Part shown: one piece after another, positions 37,538 through 46,128 of the stretch
Numbering within the stretch: the stretch's first letter is position 1
Layout of the letters: each line of letters begins with the position of its first letter
NCBI RefSeq assembly: GCF_018502625.1
Contig: NZ_CP075566.1
Span: 1,121,001-1,185,000 of the forward strand
DNA: 64,000 nt
Reading direction: 5' to 3'
Source of the DNA: Pseudomonas hormoni
GTDB taxonomy: Bacteria; Pseudomonadota; Gammaproteobacteria; Pseudomonadales; Pseudomonadaceae
Position numbers and translations under genes: made by a program
The notes under the pieces: generated by a model
What the model was told of the DNA's origin: nothing
Databases searched by the model: none
The model's input: the letters and a program-made list of their open reading frames with translations, nothing else

Positions 37538-38223
37538 ATATAAAGCCACCGGTCATCACCATCGACGGCCCGAGCGGGTCGGGCAAAGGCACTATCGCCG
37601 GGATTCTGGCCAAGCGCCTGGGCTGGTGCCTGCTGGATTCCGGTGCGTTGTACCGTCTGCTGGCATTTGCCGCGCGCAACCACGGCGTGGACCTGACCAA
37701 TGAAGAATCGCTGAAACTGCTCGCGGCTCATCTGGACGTGCAGTTCGTCGGGGCGACCGAAGGTCATCCGCAGCGAATCATTCTCGAAGGTGACGATGTC
37801 ACCGATGATCTGCGCAACGAACAAGTGGGCGCGTGGGCCTCGCAAGTGGCCGCCTTGCCGGCCGTGCGCGACGCTCTGCTGCAGCGTCAGCGGGCGTTTC
37901 AGGAAGCACCGGGCCTGGTGGCCGATGGTCGCGACATGGGCACGGTGGTTTTTCCCGACGCGCCGCTGAAGATATTCCTGACTGCCAGTGCCGAGGAGCG
38001 TGCGCGCCGTCGATACTTGCAGTTGAAGGGCAAAGTCGATGGTGTTAGTCTGTCGAGTCTGCTAGATGAGATACGTGTCCGCGACGAGCGCGACACCCAG
38101 CGAGCGGTAGCCCCGCTCAAGCCGGCGGCTGACGCCATCCAGCTGGATTCCACGGAATTATCCATCGACCAGGTGCTGGAACGCATCATGAGCGAGATCG
38201 CCATTCGCGATATCGCCGGGTGA
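37534..38223 (+). CDS. cmk: Cytidylate kinase
   Basis: 229 residues; phosphorylates CMP and dCMP. P-loop [13 protein letters not shown] at about 8-20, [12 protein letters not shown] and [10 protein letters not shown] segments present. The start is GTG at 37534 (AAGAGG 7 bases upstream), overlapping the tyrA-aroA stop (GTGA). The frame is open further upstream inside the previous gene but that is an overlap artefact. A hairpin with T run follows before rpsA. Confidence 0.95.
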   Translation: MNIKPPVITIDGPSGSGKGTIAGILAKRLGWCLLDSGALYRLLAFAARNHGVDLTNEESLKLLAAHLDVQFVGATEGHPQRIILEGDDVTDDLRNEQVGAWASQVAALPAVRDALLQRQRAFQEAPGLVADGRDMGTVVFPDAPLKIFLTASAEERARRRYLQLKGKVDGVSLSSLLDEIRVRDERDTQRAVAPLKPAADAIQLDSTELSIDQVLERIMSEIAIRDIAG

Positions 38224-38226
38224 CCA

Positions 38227-38273
38227 AGAAGCTTCGCAGGGGACCAGTCATAGTCCTGCGGCGCTTCTTTTAA
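38227..38273 (+). terminator. Hairpin terminator or attenuator, cmk-rpsA gap
   Basis: AGAAGC..CGCAGG / CCTGCG..GCTTCT stem with an internal bulge and loop CAGTCATA, then TTTTAATT. Positioned 4 bases after the cmk stop; may end or reduce read-through into rpsA. Confidence 0.7.
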
Positions 38274-38281
38274 TTGAAACT

Positions 38282-38343
38282 AACCCACATCGTCTGGGAT
38301 GTGGAGATGGGCGTATTCTTCGCCCTCATCAACAGGAATTAAA
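38282..38343 (+). promoter_or_regulatory. rpsA leader with two small hairpins
   Basis: CCACAT/ATGTGG (38285-38304) and GGGCG/CGCCC (38309-38325) stems sit before the AGGAATT ribosome site of rpsA. In E. coli the rpsA leader folds into hairpins used by S1 for its own translation and repression, so a similar role is possible. Confidence 0.5.
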
Positions 38344-40035
38344 ATGAGCGAAAGCTTTGCGGAACTCTTTGAAGAAAGCCTAAAAACCCTGAACCTTCAG
38401 GCAGGCTCCATCATCACCGGTGTTATCGTTGATATCGATTACCAAGCTCGCTGGGTAACCGTTCACGCTGGCCTGAAGTCTGAAGCACTCATCCCGCTTG
38501 AGCAGTTCTACAACGACGCTGGCGAGCTGAACATCAACGTTGGTGACGAAGTTCACGTAGCGCTGGATTCGGTTGAAGACGGCTTTGGTGAAACCAAGCT
38601 GTCCCGTGAAAAAGCCAAGCGCGCTGAATGCTGGATTGTTCTGGAAGCTGCCTTCGCAGCCGAGGAAGTGGTCAAGGGCGTTATCAACGGTAAGGTTAAA
38701 GGCGGCTTCACTGTCGACGTTAACGGCATCCGTGCGTTCCTGCCAGGTTCCCTGGTTGACGTCCGTCCTGTGCGCGATACTACGCACCTGGAAGGCAAAG
38801 AGCTGGAATTCAAGGTCATCAAACTCGACCAGAAACGCAACAACGTTGTCGTTTCCCGTCGCAGCGTCCTCGAAGCCGAGAACTCCGCCGAGCGTGAAGC
38901 TCTGCTGGAATCCCTGCAGGAAGGTCAACAAGTCAAAGGTATCGTCAAGAACCTCACCGATTACGGCGCATTCGTCGATCTGGGTGGCGTCGATGGCCTG
39001 CTGCACATTACCGACATGGCTTGGAAGCGTATCAAGCATCCTTCCGAAATCGTCAACGTTGGCGACGAGATCGATGTCAAGGTTCTGAAGTACGATCGCG
39101 AACGCAATCGTGTTTCCCTGGGCCTGAAGCAACTGGGCGAAGATCCATGGGTTGCTATCAAAGCCCGTTACCCAGAAAGCACTCGCGTTACCGCTCGTGT
39201 AACCAACCTGACCGACTACGGCTGCTTCGCTGAGCTGGAAGAAGGCGTTGAAGGTCTGGTACACGTTTCCGAAATGGACTGGACCAACAAGAACATCCAC
39301 CCTTCGAAAGTCGTACAAGTCGGCGACGAAGTGGAAGTTATGGTTCTGGACATCGACGAAGAGCGTCGTCGTATCTCCCTCGGCATCAAACAGTGCAAAT
39401 CCAACCCATGGGAAGATTTCTCTGGCCAGTTCAACAAGGGCGATAAAATCTCCGGCACCATCAAGTCGATCACCGATTTCGGTATCTTCATTGGTCTGGA
39501 CGGCGGCATCGACGGTCTGGTTCACCTGTCCGACATCTCCTGGAACGAAGTGGGCGAAGAAGCCGTACGCCGCTTCAAGAAGGGCGACGAGCTGGACACC
39601 GTTATCCTGTCGGTTGACCCAGAGCGCGAGCGCATCTCCCTGGGTATCAAGCAACTGGAAAGCGATCCGTTCTCCGAGTACGTTCAAGAGAACGACAAAG
39701 GCGCAATCGTTAAAGGCATCGTGAAAGAAGTTGACGCTAAAGGCGCCATCATCACTCTGGCCGACGATATCGAAGCGACTCTGAAAGCCTCCGAAATCAG
39801 CCGTGACCGCGTTGAAGACGCGCGCAACGTTCTGAAAGAAGGCCAGGAAGTAGAAGCCAAGATCATCAGCGTTGACCGCAAGAGCCGTGTAATCCAGCTC
39901 TCCATCAAGTCGAAAGACGATGCTGAAGAGAAAGAAGCAATCCAGAGCTTGAAAGACAAGCCTGCTGCTGACATCGCTGCTGGTCCTACCACTCTGGGCG
40001 ACCTGTTGCGTGCACAAATGGAAAAACAGAACTAA
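38344..40035 (+). CDS. rpsA: 30S ribosomal protein S1
   Basis: 563 residues with six S1 (OB-fold) repeats: the first two bind the ribosome and the last four bind mRNA ([24 protein letters not shown] units recur). Codon use is strongly biased as for highly expressed genes. ATG 38344 gives [14 protein letters not shown], the normal N-terminus; the frame is open upstream without a ribosome site. A strong terminator with a UUCG loop follows. Confidence 0.98.
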   Translation: MSESFAELFEESLKTLNLQAGSIITGVIVDIDYQARWVTVHAGLKSEALIPLEQFYNDAGELNINVGDEVHVALDSVEDGFGETKLSREKAKRAECWIVLEAAFAAEEVVKGVINGKVKGGFTVDVNGIRAFLPGSLVDVRPVRDTTHLEGKELEFKVIKLDQKRNNVVVSRRSVLEAENSAEREALLESLQEGQQVKGIVKNLTDYGAFVDLGGVDGLLHITDMAWKRIKHPSEIVNVGDEIDVKVLKYDRERNRVSLGLKQLGEDPWVAIKARYPESTRVTARVTNLTDYGCFAELEEGVEGLVHVSEMDWTNKNIHPSKVVQVGDEVEVMVLDIDEERRRISLGIKQCKSNPWEDFSGQFNKGDKISGTIKSITDFGIFIGLDGGIDGLVHLSDISWNEVGEEAVRRFKKGDELDTVILSVDPERERISLGIKQLESDPFSEYVQENDKGAIVKGIVKEVDAKGAIITLADDIEATLKASEISRDRVEDARNVLKEGQEVEAKIISVDRKSRVIQLSIKSKDDAEEKEAIQSLKDKPAADIAAGPTTLGDLLRAQMEKQN

Positions 40036-40052
40036 GTTCTGTAAGACCATAG

Positions 40053-40081
40053 AAAAAGGGCGACTTCGGTCGCCCTTTTTT
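40053..40081 (+). terminator. rpsA terminator with UUCG tetraloop
   Basis: GGGCGAC (40058-40064), TTCG loop, GTCGCCC (40069-40075), T6 run, A5 before the stem. Confidence 0.95.
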
Positions 40082-40252
40082 GTGCCTGCGATTTGATGCG
40101 ACCAAGGATGCCTGGCGCGCAAATGCCTGCCCATGAAACCAAAAGTCCCGCGAAGCTGTCTCTTTCTTTAATCGGATCAATCGCTTATTTGCAGCTAGTC
40201 TTTAGCCAGTAGCGAACGGCAGTCGGGCAGGGCGCCCGGCATAGGGAAAAGA

Positions 40253-40531
40253 ATGAACAAGCTCATTGTCGCAATAGCATTACTGACATTGGCGGGTTGT
40301 ACCACTAATGCCAAGACCCACGCGGCGCGCGGGGTCAGCGGTATTGAGGTCGATTGTTCCGGGTTAGGATCGGGGTGGGAAAAGTGTCACAAGCGCGCTG
40401 CCAAGGAGTGCAAGGGGGCTGGTTACAAGGTGGTCACGAGGTCCGATGATGCCAAAGACGAAGATGAATATCCTTTCGGCTTCAATCCCGCGGGTTTCGT
40501 GACGCGCACCATGCTGGTTATCTGCAGATGA
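40253..40531 (+). CDS. Small lipoprotein of unknown function
   Basis: 92 residues. Signal peptide with lipobox LTLAGC (Cys16), then about 76 mature residues with four further cysteines (DCSGLG, KCHKRAAKECKG, VICR) and an acidic patch DDAKDEDEYPFG. The cysteines suggest disulfides in the periplasm or outer membrane. GGGAAAAGA precedes the ATG. It sits between the rpsA terminator and ihfB; in P. aeruginosa rpsA and ihfB are adjacent, so this is an insertion in the core order. Function unknown. Confidence 0.8.
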   Translation: MNKLIVAIALLTLAGCTTNAKTHAARGVSGIEVDCSGLGSGWEKCHKRAAKECKGAGYKVVTRSDDAKDEDEYPFGFNPAGFVTRTMLVICR

Positions 40532-40667
40532 GCAGGTCCAGGGCACGATCAATGCTCACGCTGAATACCGCTAAAGATATGTCAGACCTCGGGCTGTTCA
40601 AATTCTTCCGGGCATGCTAAAACCTTTGAAGCGCTTTTCCTAGCTGCTTGAAAAAGAAGGGAAAAAT

Positions 40668-40964
40668 ATGACGAAGTCGGAGTTGATCGAACGAATTGTC
40701 ACCCATCAAGGGCTGCTCTCATCGAAGGATGTGGAGCTGGCTATCAAGACCATGCTCGAGCAAATGTCCCAATGTCTGGCCACCGGTGATCGCATCGAGA
40801 TCCGTGGGTTTGGCAGCTTCTCCCTGCACTATCGCGCGCCGCGCGTAGGTCGCAATCCGAAAACCGGTCAGTCCGTTAGTCTTGACGGTAAATTCGTTCC
40901 GCATTTCAAGCCGGGTAAAGAGCTGCGGGATCGGGTGAATGAGGATGAAGAGAATGATCTTTGA
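40668..40964 (+). CDS. ihfB: Integration host factor subunit beta
   Basis: 98-residue DNA-bending protein of the HU/IHF family (HimD). It pairs with IhfA to bend DNA at promoters and in recombination. Motifs: [31 protein letters not shown] (beta-arm) and [18 protein letters not shown] precedes the ATG. Followed 19 bases later by the LapA-domain gene. Confidence 0.97.
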   Translation: MTKSELIERIVTHQGLLSSKDVELAIKTMLEQMSQCLATGDRIEIRGFGSFSLHYRAPRVGRNPKTGQSVSLDGKFVPHFKPGKELRDRVNEDEENDL

Positions 40965-40983
40965 TTATCGGCAAGAGGTGTAG

Positions 40984-41235
40984 ATGACTAGCGCAAAGCG
41001 AGTAACCGCACTGACGTTGATCGTGTTGCTAGTTGCGCTGGTGGTCATATTCATTCTGGAAAATAATCAGCCTGCAGCACTAACCTTTCTCGGATGGTCG
41101 ACTCCACAATTACCCATTGCAATCTATGTTGTGTTGGCATTGCTGCTGGGGTGGGGCGCGGGTCCGGTAATGAGTTTGGTTATAGGTAAGGGCGTCAGGC
41201 GCCGAGGCAAGCGCAGAGATGGCTTAAAGGATTAG
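40984..41235 (+). CDS. LapA-domain (DUF1049) membrane protein
   Basis: 83 residues with two membrane segments (LIVLLVALVVIFILENN and AIYVVLALLLGWGAGPV) and a basic C-terminus (RRRGKRRDGLKD). E. coli LapA (YciS) assists lipopolysaccharide assembly/LpxC control, but LapB is absent here. GAGGTGTAG before the ATG. Same strand and close to ihfB, as in other Pseudomonas, where the O-antigen genes usually begin next. Confidence 0.88.
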   Translation: MTSAKRVTALTLIVLLVALVVIFILENNQPAALTFLGWSTPQLPIAIYVVLALLLGWGAGPVMSLVIGKGVRRRGKRRDGLKD

Positions 41236-41348
41236 TTGAATGAGAAGCGGAGCACTCTATGCAAAGGCCCCGCTCCTGAAACTGTCATTTCTCGATCACT
41301 GTACTTGGTCGCTCGCAGTCGGCCCCCCTCCAGAACACCCGAAGGCCA

Positions 41349-42374
41349 TCAAGTCGATACAGACGCTTCGAGCTGACCTGCATGAAATTTCGCGGCGAGA
41401 ATAATCAGCGGGGCGTACGCGATAACCACTCCCCAGGTACCATCAAGGCCCAGTTGAGTTACGCAGTAAGCAATTGGCAGTAACCAAAACAAATTGATGG
41501 CGCCGACTGCGAGCGTTACAGGCAAATGCTTACCATATTGGCGTGAAGCGAATTGATAGGCATGGCTGCGATGAGCCTCATAGACCTTGTCGCCGCGAAG
41601 CAACCGACGTATCAACGTAAAGGTTGCGTCAACGATGAACACGCCTAACAGAATCAGCCAGGCCCAGAATAAATCTGAAGTAGCCCATGCGGCCTGCAAA
41701 GACAAAACACCCAAGGCAATGCCCAGAAATCCGCTCCCTGCGTCCCCCATGAATATTCGCGCTGGCGGGAAATTCCAGTACAGGAAACCGACTACGGCCA
41801 CGGCCATCGTCAATGGTCCCCAGATAAGCGTCGACGCGCCACTTAACCCGTAGAGCAAACATGCGCTGAGACAAGCGGACAACGCTTCAACGCTCGCGAT
41901 GCCATCGATTCCGTCCATGAAATTGTAAAGATTAAGCAGCCAGACCAGATAAACCACCGCGAGGCAATTACCGATCCAATGCAGGTTAAGGGTGATACCG
42001 AAAAACACTATCGGAGGAAGCCCACCCAGCCAGGCAAGCGCCCAGATACCGGCTGCAAAATGCCCAAGCAGTCGCCACCGGGCAGCGATGTGGCCATGGT
42101 CGTCCATAAACCCGATAACAGCCACGATCGCTCCACTTCCGCCTATAGCGATCAACTGCTGCCAAGGGACCAGTTCCAATACCCCAAAAACCGGTAGTGA
42201 AAGCAGGAACGTCATTACGATAGCAACCCCACCTCCACGCGGCGTTGGAATGGTATGGGAGCTACGGGCATTAGGGATATCGATGATGCTTCGAGACAAC
42301 GCATATCGCCGCAGGGCGGCAGTTAGCGCGAGAGAAAGGAGAGCAAGAGCCGGTGCCAGCCACAAGTAAATCAT
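41349..42374 (-). CDS. Undecaprenyl-phosphate sugar-1-phosphate transferase (WbpL/WecA type)
   Basis: 341-residue integral membrane enzyme of glycosyltransferase family 4. Loads the first sugar phosphate onto undecaprenyl phosphate for O-antigen or related glycans. Motifs: GVAIV, VIGFMDDHGHIAARWRLL (catalytic DD), NLYNFMDGIDGIA and FMGDAGSGFLG, HRSHAYQ. About 11 membrane segments. It is alone, on the opposite strand from its ihfB-side neighbours; no other O-antigen gene is in the window. Sugar specificity cannot be determined. Confidence 0.88.
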   Translation of the reverse strand: MIYLWLAPALALLSLALTAALRRYALSRSIIDIPNARSSHTIPTPRGGGVAIVMTFLLSLPVFGVLELVPWQQLIAIGGSGAIVAVIGFMDDHGHIAARWRLLGHFAAGIWALAWLGGLPPIVFFGITLNLHWIGNCLAVVYLVWLLNLYNFMDGIDGIASVEALSACLSACLLYGLSGASTLIWGPLTMAVAVVGFLYWNFPPARIFMGDAGSGFLGIALGVLSLQAAWATSDLFWAWLILLGVFIVDATFTLIRRLLRGDKVYEAHRSHAYQFASRQYGKHLPVTLAVGAINLFWLLPIAYCVTQLGLDGTWGVVIAYAPLIILAAKFHAGQLEASVST

Positions 42375-42755
42375 CGTTATTGATGTTCCCGAAAATGCAT
42401 CGCAGTATTTCCCAATGCTGCATTAACGCTCAGTGGGAGGCTGCTTAAAAGTTTACGAATAGGGGTGATATCGACTTGGAACGATCCGCACAGGTGCTGG
42501 GAAATTACCTTCTTACCCAAGAGCGCGGTTCTGCGCTGAAGTGCCTGCGAGGTAGGGGAGCAAGTATAACTGGTCCGTCAGGCGCCTTTGCCAACTTTCT
42601 CAGCAACGCTGTCGTGGATCATTCGTCCCCCCGTCGCCGTCGACTGTTTCATATTCTGTAACCAACACATTTTTGACAGGCTCCAGACATCGCCTAAGTT
42701 TGGAAGGCAGCTTCGGAAAAGCTGCTTTCCCAATCGATGTCATGGAGCTTCATTT
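42375..42755. other. Intergenic region between WbpL-like and ComEA-like genes (381 bp)
   Basis: No ORF with coding quality. Holds the start region of the WbpL-like gene (minus) and a 12-bp-arm hairpin GGAAGGCAGCTT/AAGCTGCTTTCC (42702-42730, one G-T pair) just before the ComEA-like gene's ribosome site. May be the scar of a lost O-antigen cluster; I see no recognisable gene remnant. Confidence 0.6.
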
Positions 42756-43091
42756 ATGCGTACTGGTTACTTCTACTCTCTGGTTTTTGCCCTGCTCACC
42801 AGCACCTCTGTTGCCGCAATCGCCGCGCCGACGGTCAAGCCCGAGGCTGCCAACGCACCGCTGGTCATGGAGCTTTCACCTGAAGTCAAGTCTGACAAGG
42901 TGGATTTGAACCAGGCAGATGCGGCAACGCTGCAACGGGAGCTAGCTGGTGTGGGGGAGGCCAAGGCCAAGGCGATTGTTGCATATCGTGAGGGTAATGG
43001 ACCATTTTCCTCGATAGACGAACTGCTCGAAGTGAAGGGCATTGGCAAAGCCATCCTGGATAAGAACCGCGAAAAGCTCGAGGTGAACTAA
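42756..43091 (+). CDS. ComEA-like helix-hairpin-helix protein
   Basis: 111 residues: signal peptide ending about residue 23 (AAIAA), then a helix-hairpin-helix domain (VDLNQADAATLQRELAGVG, PFSSIDELLEVKGIG). Periplasmic DNA-binding protein resembling the C-terminal part of ComEA, used in DNA uptake; it may also have another role. GGAG (42744-42747) is 8 bases before the ATG. In P. aeruginosa this gene ends the O-antigen region. Terminator at 43112-43135. Confidence 0.9.
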   Translation: MRTGYFYSLVFALLTSTSVAAIAAPTVKPEAANAPLVMELSPEVKSDKVDLNQADAATLQRELAGVGEAKAKAIVAYREGNGPFSSIDELLEVKGIGKAILDKNREKLEVN

Positions 43092-43111
43092 GCTTGTAAT
43101 TCAGCGCCAGG

Positions 43112-43135
43112 GGCCGGTCTTTGACCGGCCTTTTT
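43112..43135 (+). terminator. Terminator after ComEA-like gene
   Basis: GGCCGGTC (43112-43119), TTT loop, GACCGGCC (43123-43130), T5. Confidence 0.93.
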
Positions 43136-43296
43136 GCATTTTGACGTCTGTGGCGTTTGAGTGCCTCCCGTCGGCACAGGAAAAATTACGACTATCATAT
43201 TGTCATTAAATTATGTCTATAATAAATTCGTTGTCGGCCAATGCGTTCTGAAACGCGGGCATTGTTTTCCCCTCACACATTTCCAGGAGCACTGTC

Positions 43297-44091
43297 ATGA
43301 ATTCTGTCCAGACCCAAGGTACGGCTCTCGTCACCGGTGCTTCTTCCGGTATCGGTGCCATCTACGCCGAGCGGTTGGCAGCGCGCGGTTTTGATTTGTT
43401 GTTGGTAGCTCGTGATCAGGGGCGGCTGGAAGCGGCGGCGAGCAAACTACGCGCCGAGCATGGCGTTCAGGTCGAGGTGCTCAAGGCGGATCTGACGCAA
43501 AAGGATGATGTACTCAAGCTCGAGCAGCGCCTTCGCAGTGATTCGAGCATCAGCCTGTTGCTGAACAATGCCGGTGTCGCGGCGGATGGTTTGCTGGCCA
43601 ACTCCGATATGGAGCAGATGGAGCGCTTGATTCAACTGAACGTGACGACGGTCACGCGGCTGGCATCGGCGGCAGCCGCCAGCTTTGCCAAGGCGGGCCG
43701 AGGCACGATCATCAATATCGCGTCAGTGGTGGCGTTGTTCCCCGAGCGTTTCAACGCCACTTACAGCGCCAGCAAGGCTTATGTGTTAAGCCTGACCCAG
43801 TCGTTGAATGCCGAGCTCGATGGCACGGGTGTCAAGGTGCAGGCTGTGTTGCCCGGCGTAACACGCACCGAAATCTGGGAGCGCTCCGGTATCGACGCGA
43901 GCCAGATCCCGGCGGACATGGTCATGGAAGCAGGGGAGATGGTCGACGCGGCTCTGTCGGGTCTGGACCAGGGCGAGCTGATCACCATTCCTTCGTTACC
44001 GAATGCCGGCGACTGGGACGCCTTTGTTGCGGCGCGATACGTGATGGCGCCCAACCTTTCGAAAAGCAAAGCCGCTGCGCGTTACAAATAA
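43297..44091 (+). CDS. SDR-family oxidoreductase
   Basis: 264 residues. NAD(P) motif VTGASSGIGAIYAERL (about 13-28), LLNNAGVAADG, catalytic YSASK (Tyr/Lys) with Ser upstream. AGGAGCACTGTC precedes the ATG. It precedes a FabF-type synthase by 32 bases on the same strand, so it may be the ketoreductase partner of that synthase. The A/T-rich leader (43195-43230) contains TATAAT at 43218-43223. Confidence 0.88.
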   Translation: MNSVQTQGTALVTGASSGIGAIYAERLAARGFDLLLVARDQGRLEAAASKLRAEHGVQVEVLKADLTQKDDVLKLEQRLRSDSSISLLLNNAGVAADGLLANSDMEQMERLIQLNVTTVTRLASAAAASFAKAGRGTIINIASVVALFPERFNATYSASKAYVLSLTQSLNAELDGTGVKVQAVLPGVTRTEIWERSGIDASQIPADMVMEAGEMVDAALSGLDQGELITIPSLPNAGDWDAFVAARYVMAPNLSKSKAAARYK

Positions 44092-44123
44092 AACGCCAGG
44101 AATCGGCATGAGGATATTGCGGT

Positions 44124-45398
44124 ATGAGTGATCGTCGAGTGGTTGTAACGGGCATGGGGCTGGTGTCGCCGCTGGGTAGTGGTGTCGAAGCGGTCTGGGC
44201 ACGTCTGTTGTCCGGACGCTCCGGTTTGCGCAATTTGCCGGACGAAGTCGTGGCGGATCTGCCGGCCAAGGTCGGCGGTGCAGTGCCGACGCTGGCCGAA
44301 GATGCCGAGGCGGGTTTTGATCCGGACCGGGCAACCCCACCCAAAGAACAGAAGAAGATGGACCGCTTCATCTTGTTCGCCATGGAAGCGGCGCGTCAGG
44401 CGATCGAGCAAGCCGGTTGGCAGGCGCAAACCGCTGATGCTCAGGAGCGCACGGCTACCATCATCGGTTCGGGCGTCGGCGGTTTCGGCGCGATAGCCGA
44501 TGCGGTGCGCACCACGGACAGCCGTGGTCCACGGCGTTTGTCGCCATTCACCATTCCTTCTTTTCTGGTCAACCTGGCCGCGGGCCATGTGTCGATCCAG
44601 CACGGTTTCAAGGGCCCCCTGGGTGCTCCGGTAACGGCGTGCGCGGCGGGAGTTCAGGCGATTGGCGATGCGGCGCGGCTGATTCGTTGTGGCGAAGCGG
44701 ATATTGCGGTGTGCGGCGGCGCGGAAGCGTCGATCGATCGCGTCAGCCTCGCCGGATTCGCTGCTGCCCGGGCCTTGTCCAGCGGTTTCAACGACACCCC
44801 GGAACGTGCTTCGCGGCCCTTCGACCGTGACCGCGATGGCTTCGTCATGGGCGAGGGCGCAGGTCTTCTGGTCATCGAATCCCTGGAACATGCCCTGGCT
44901 CGTGGCGCGCAACCGCTGGCGGAACTGGTCGGATACGGCACCAGTGCCGATGCCTATCACCTGACTGCGGGCCCCGAAGATGGCAGCGGTGCGCGACGGG
45001 CGATGTCGCTGGCGTTGGCTCAGGCGGGTGTTTCTGCGGACCAGGTGCAGCATCTCAACGCTCACGCCACTTCGACACCGGTCGGGGATTCGGGGGAGCT
45101 GGCGGCGATCAAGTCGTTGTTCGGCTCAGACAACAAGATTGCGGTCACATCGACCAAGTCGGCCACTGGCCATTTGCTCGGCGCGGCGGGCGGGATCGAG
45201 GCGATCTTCACGCTGTTGGCGATACGTGATCAGATCGTGCCGGCCACTCTCAATTTCGATAACCCGGACCCCGCCACGCAAGGTGTGGATATCGTTCACG
45301 GAAGGGCGCGGCCGATGGCGATTGAATACGCGCTGTCCAACGGTTTCGGCTTTGGCGGGGTCAACGCCAGCGTATTGTTCAAACGCTGGCAGGGTTAA
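44124..45398 (+). CDS. Beta-ketoacyl-ACP synthase II (FabF-type)
   Basis: 424 residues; condenses malonyl-ACP with acyl-ACP. Active site Cys173 in VTACAAGVQA, with the two catalytic histidines in NAHATSTP and ATGHLLGAAGG. It is a second FabF-like protein (FabF2 in P. aeruginosa naming), away from the main fab cluster. GAGGA (44110-44114) is 9 bases before the ATG. Its neighbours are an SDR and a convergent TetR, not acyl-carrier genes, so it may serve a special lipid or polyketide-like chain. Confidence 0.9.
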   Translation: MSDRRVVVTGMGLVSPLGSGVEAVWARLLSGRSGLRNLPDEVVADLPAKVGGAVPTLAEDAEAGFDPDRATPPKEQKKMDRFILFAMEAARQAIEQAGWQAQTADAQERTATIIGSGVGGFGAIADAVRTTDSRGPRRLSPFTIPSFLVNLAAGHVSIQHGFKGPLGAPVTACAAGVQAIGDAARLIRCGEADIAVCGGAEASIDRVSLAGFAAARALSSGFNDTPERASRPFDRDRDGFVMGEGAGLLVIESLEHALARGAQPLAELVGYGTSADAYHLTAGPEDGSGARRAMSLALAQAGVSADQVQHLNAHATSTPVGDSGELAAIKSLFGSDNKIAVTSTKSATGHLLGAAGGIEAIFTLLAIRDQIVPATLNFDNPDPATQGVDIVHGRARPMAIEYALSNGFGFGGVNASVLFKRWQG

Positions 45399-45952
45399 TC
45401 CCGGGGTTGTTTGAGAAATGCGCGTGTGACGTCGAGAATCCGCTGAGCCAGTTCGGGGTTCTCGACACTGCGCGACAGCAGCAACGCCCCGACCAGCGCG
45501 GACATGATGAAGATGCTCTGGTCGGCGGCGTCCTCGCCTTCAAGGGTGCCCTGTATTTGTTCGAGCCTCGCGTTGAGCACCACATCCGAGGTCGGGCTTG
45601 GCTGTCCACGCAAGCCGAGCTCCGATGACATGGTCGGTAGCGGACACCCTTCATCCGGCGAAGTCTGGTGCCATTCGGACAAATAGGTGTCGATGAACGT
45701 CTCCAGCGGGTGTTCCTGGGCGAACAGCTCGGCGCAGACGACGTCGCATTGCTCGCCAGCAGCCTGCAGGGCTTTTTCTACCAGTTCATCCTTGGATTTG
45801 AAATGCGAGTAGAAGCCACCGTGAGTCAAACCCAGCGCTTTCATCAGAGGTTGCAGTCCGGTCGCGCCAATACCGTCACGGCGAAATCGCGCTGAAGCTT
45901 CCTTGATGATGCGTTGATGGGTCTGGGCTTTATGGTCCTGCGAGTAACGCAT
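45395..45952 (-). CDS. TetR/AcrR-family regulator
   Basis: 185 residues. HTH region QPLMKALGLTHGGFYSHFKSKDEL (about 37-60). The C-terminal dimer domain includes EGCPLPTMSSELGLRG. Its end overlaps the synthase end by 4 bases in the opposite direction, so the pair converges. It may regulate the SDR-FabF genes or an unlinked target. ATG 45952 has GGAG 7 bases upstream; an earlier frame start at 45970 is less likely. Confidence 0.92.
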   Translation of the reverse strand: MRYSQDHKAQTHQRIIKEASARFRRDGIGATGLQPLMKALGLTHGGFYSHFKSKDELVEKALQAAGEQCDVVCAELFAQEHPLETFIDTYLSEWHQTSPDEGCPLPTMSSELGLRGQPSPTSDVVLNARLEQIQGTLEGEDAADQSIFIMSALVGALLLSRSVENPELAQRILDVTRAFLKQPRD

Positions 45953-46099
45953 CTGGAATCTCCGCAACAATGCGCCATCTTAACCAATGAAAATGGGATG
46001 GTGACTGTACTTCTACTTCTAAAAAGCATGCAGATGCGTCCAACTCCGTCAGGGCTCATTGAATGAACTGGCACGGATAATGATTACTCATTCGCTGAC

Positions 46100-46114
46100 G
46101 ATTGTTGAACAATC
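46100..46114. promoter_or_regulatory. GATTGTTGAACAATC palindrome before GntR gene
   Basis: A perfect 7-1-7 inverted repeat ending 14 bases before the GntR start. FCD-type GntR proteins often bind short palindromes with TTGT/ACAA halves, so this is a good autoregulation candidate. Confidence 0.65.
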
Positions 46115-46128
46115 AAGAGGCGAAGAGC

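Noticed and set aside
35927..37549. 540-codon minus-strand frame over tyrA-aroA
   Set aside because: Antisense artefact of GC-rich codons.
38380..40134. 584-codon minus-strand frame over rpsA
   Set aside because: Shadow of the strongly biased S1 coding strand; no family motif.
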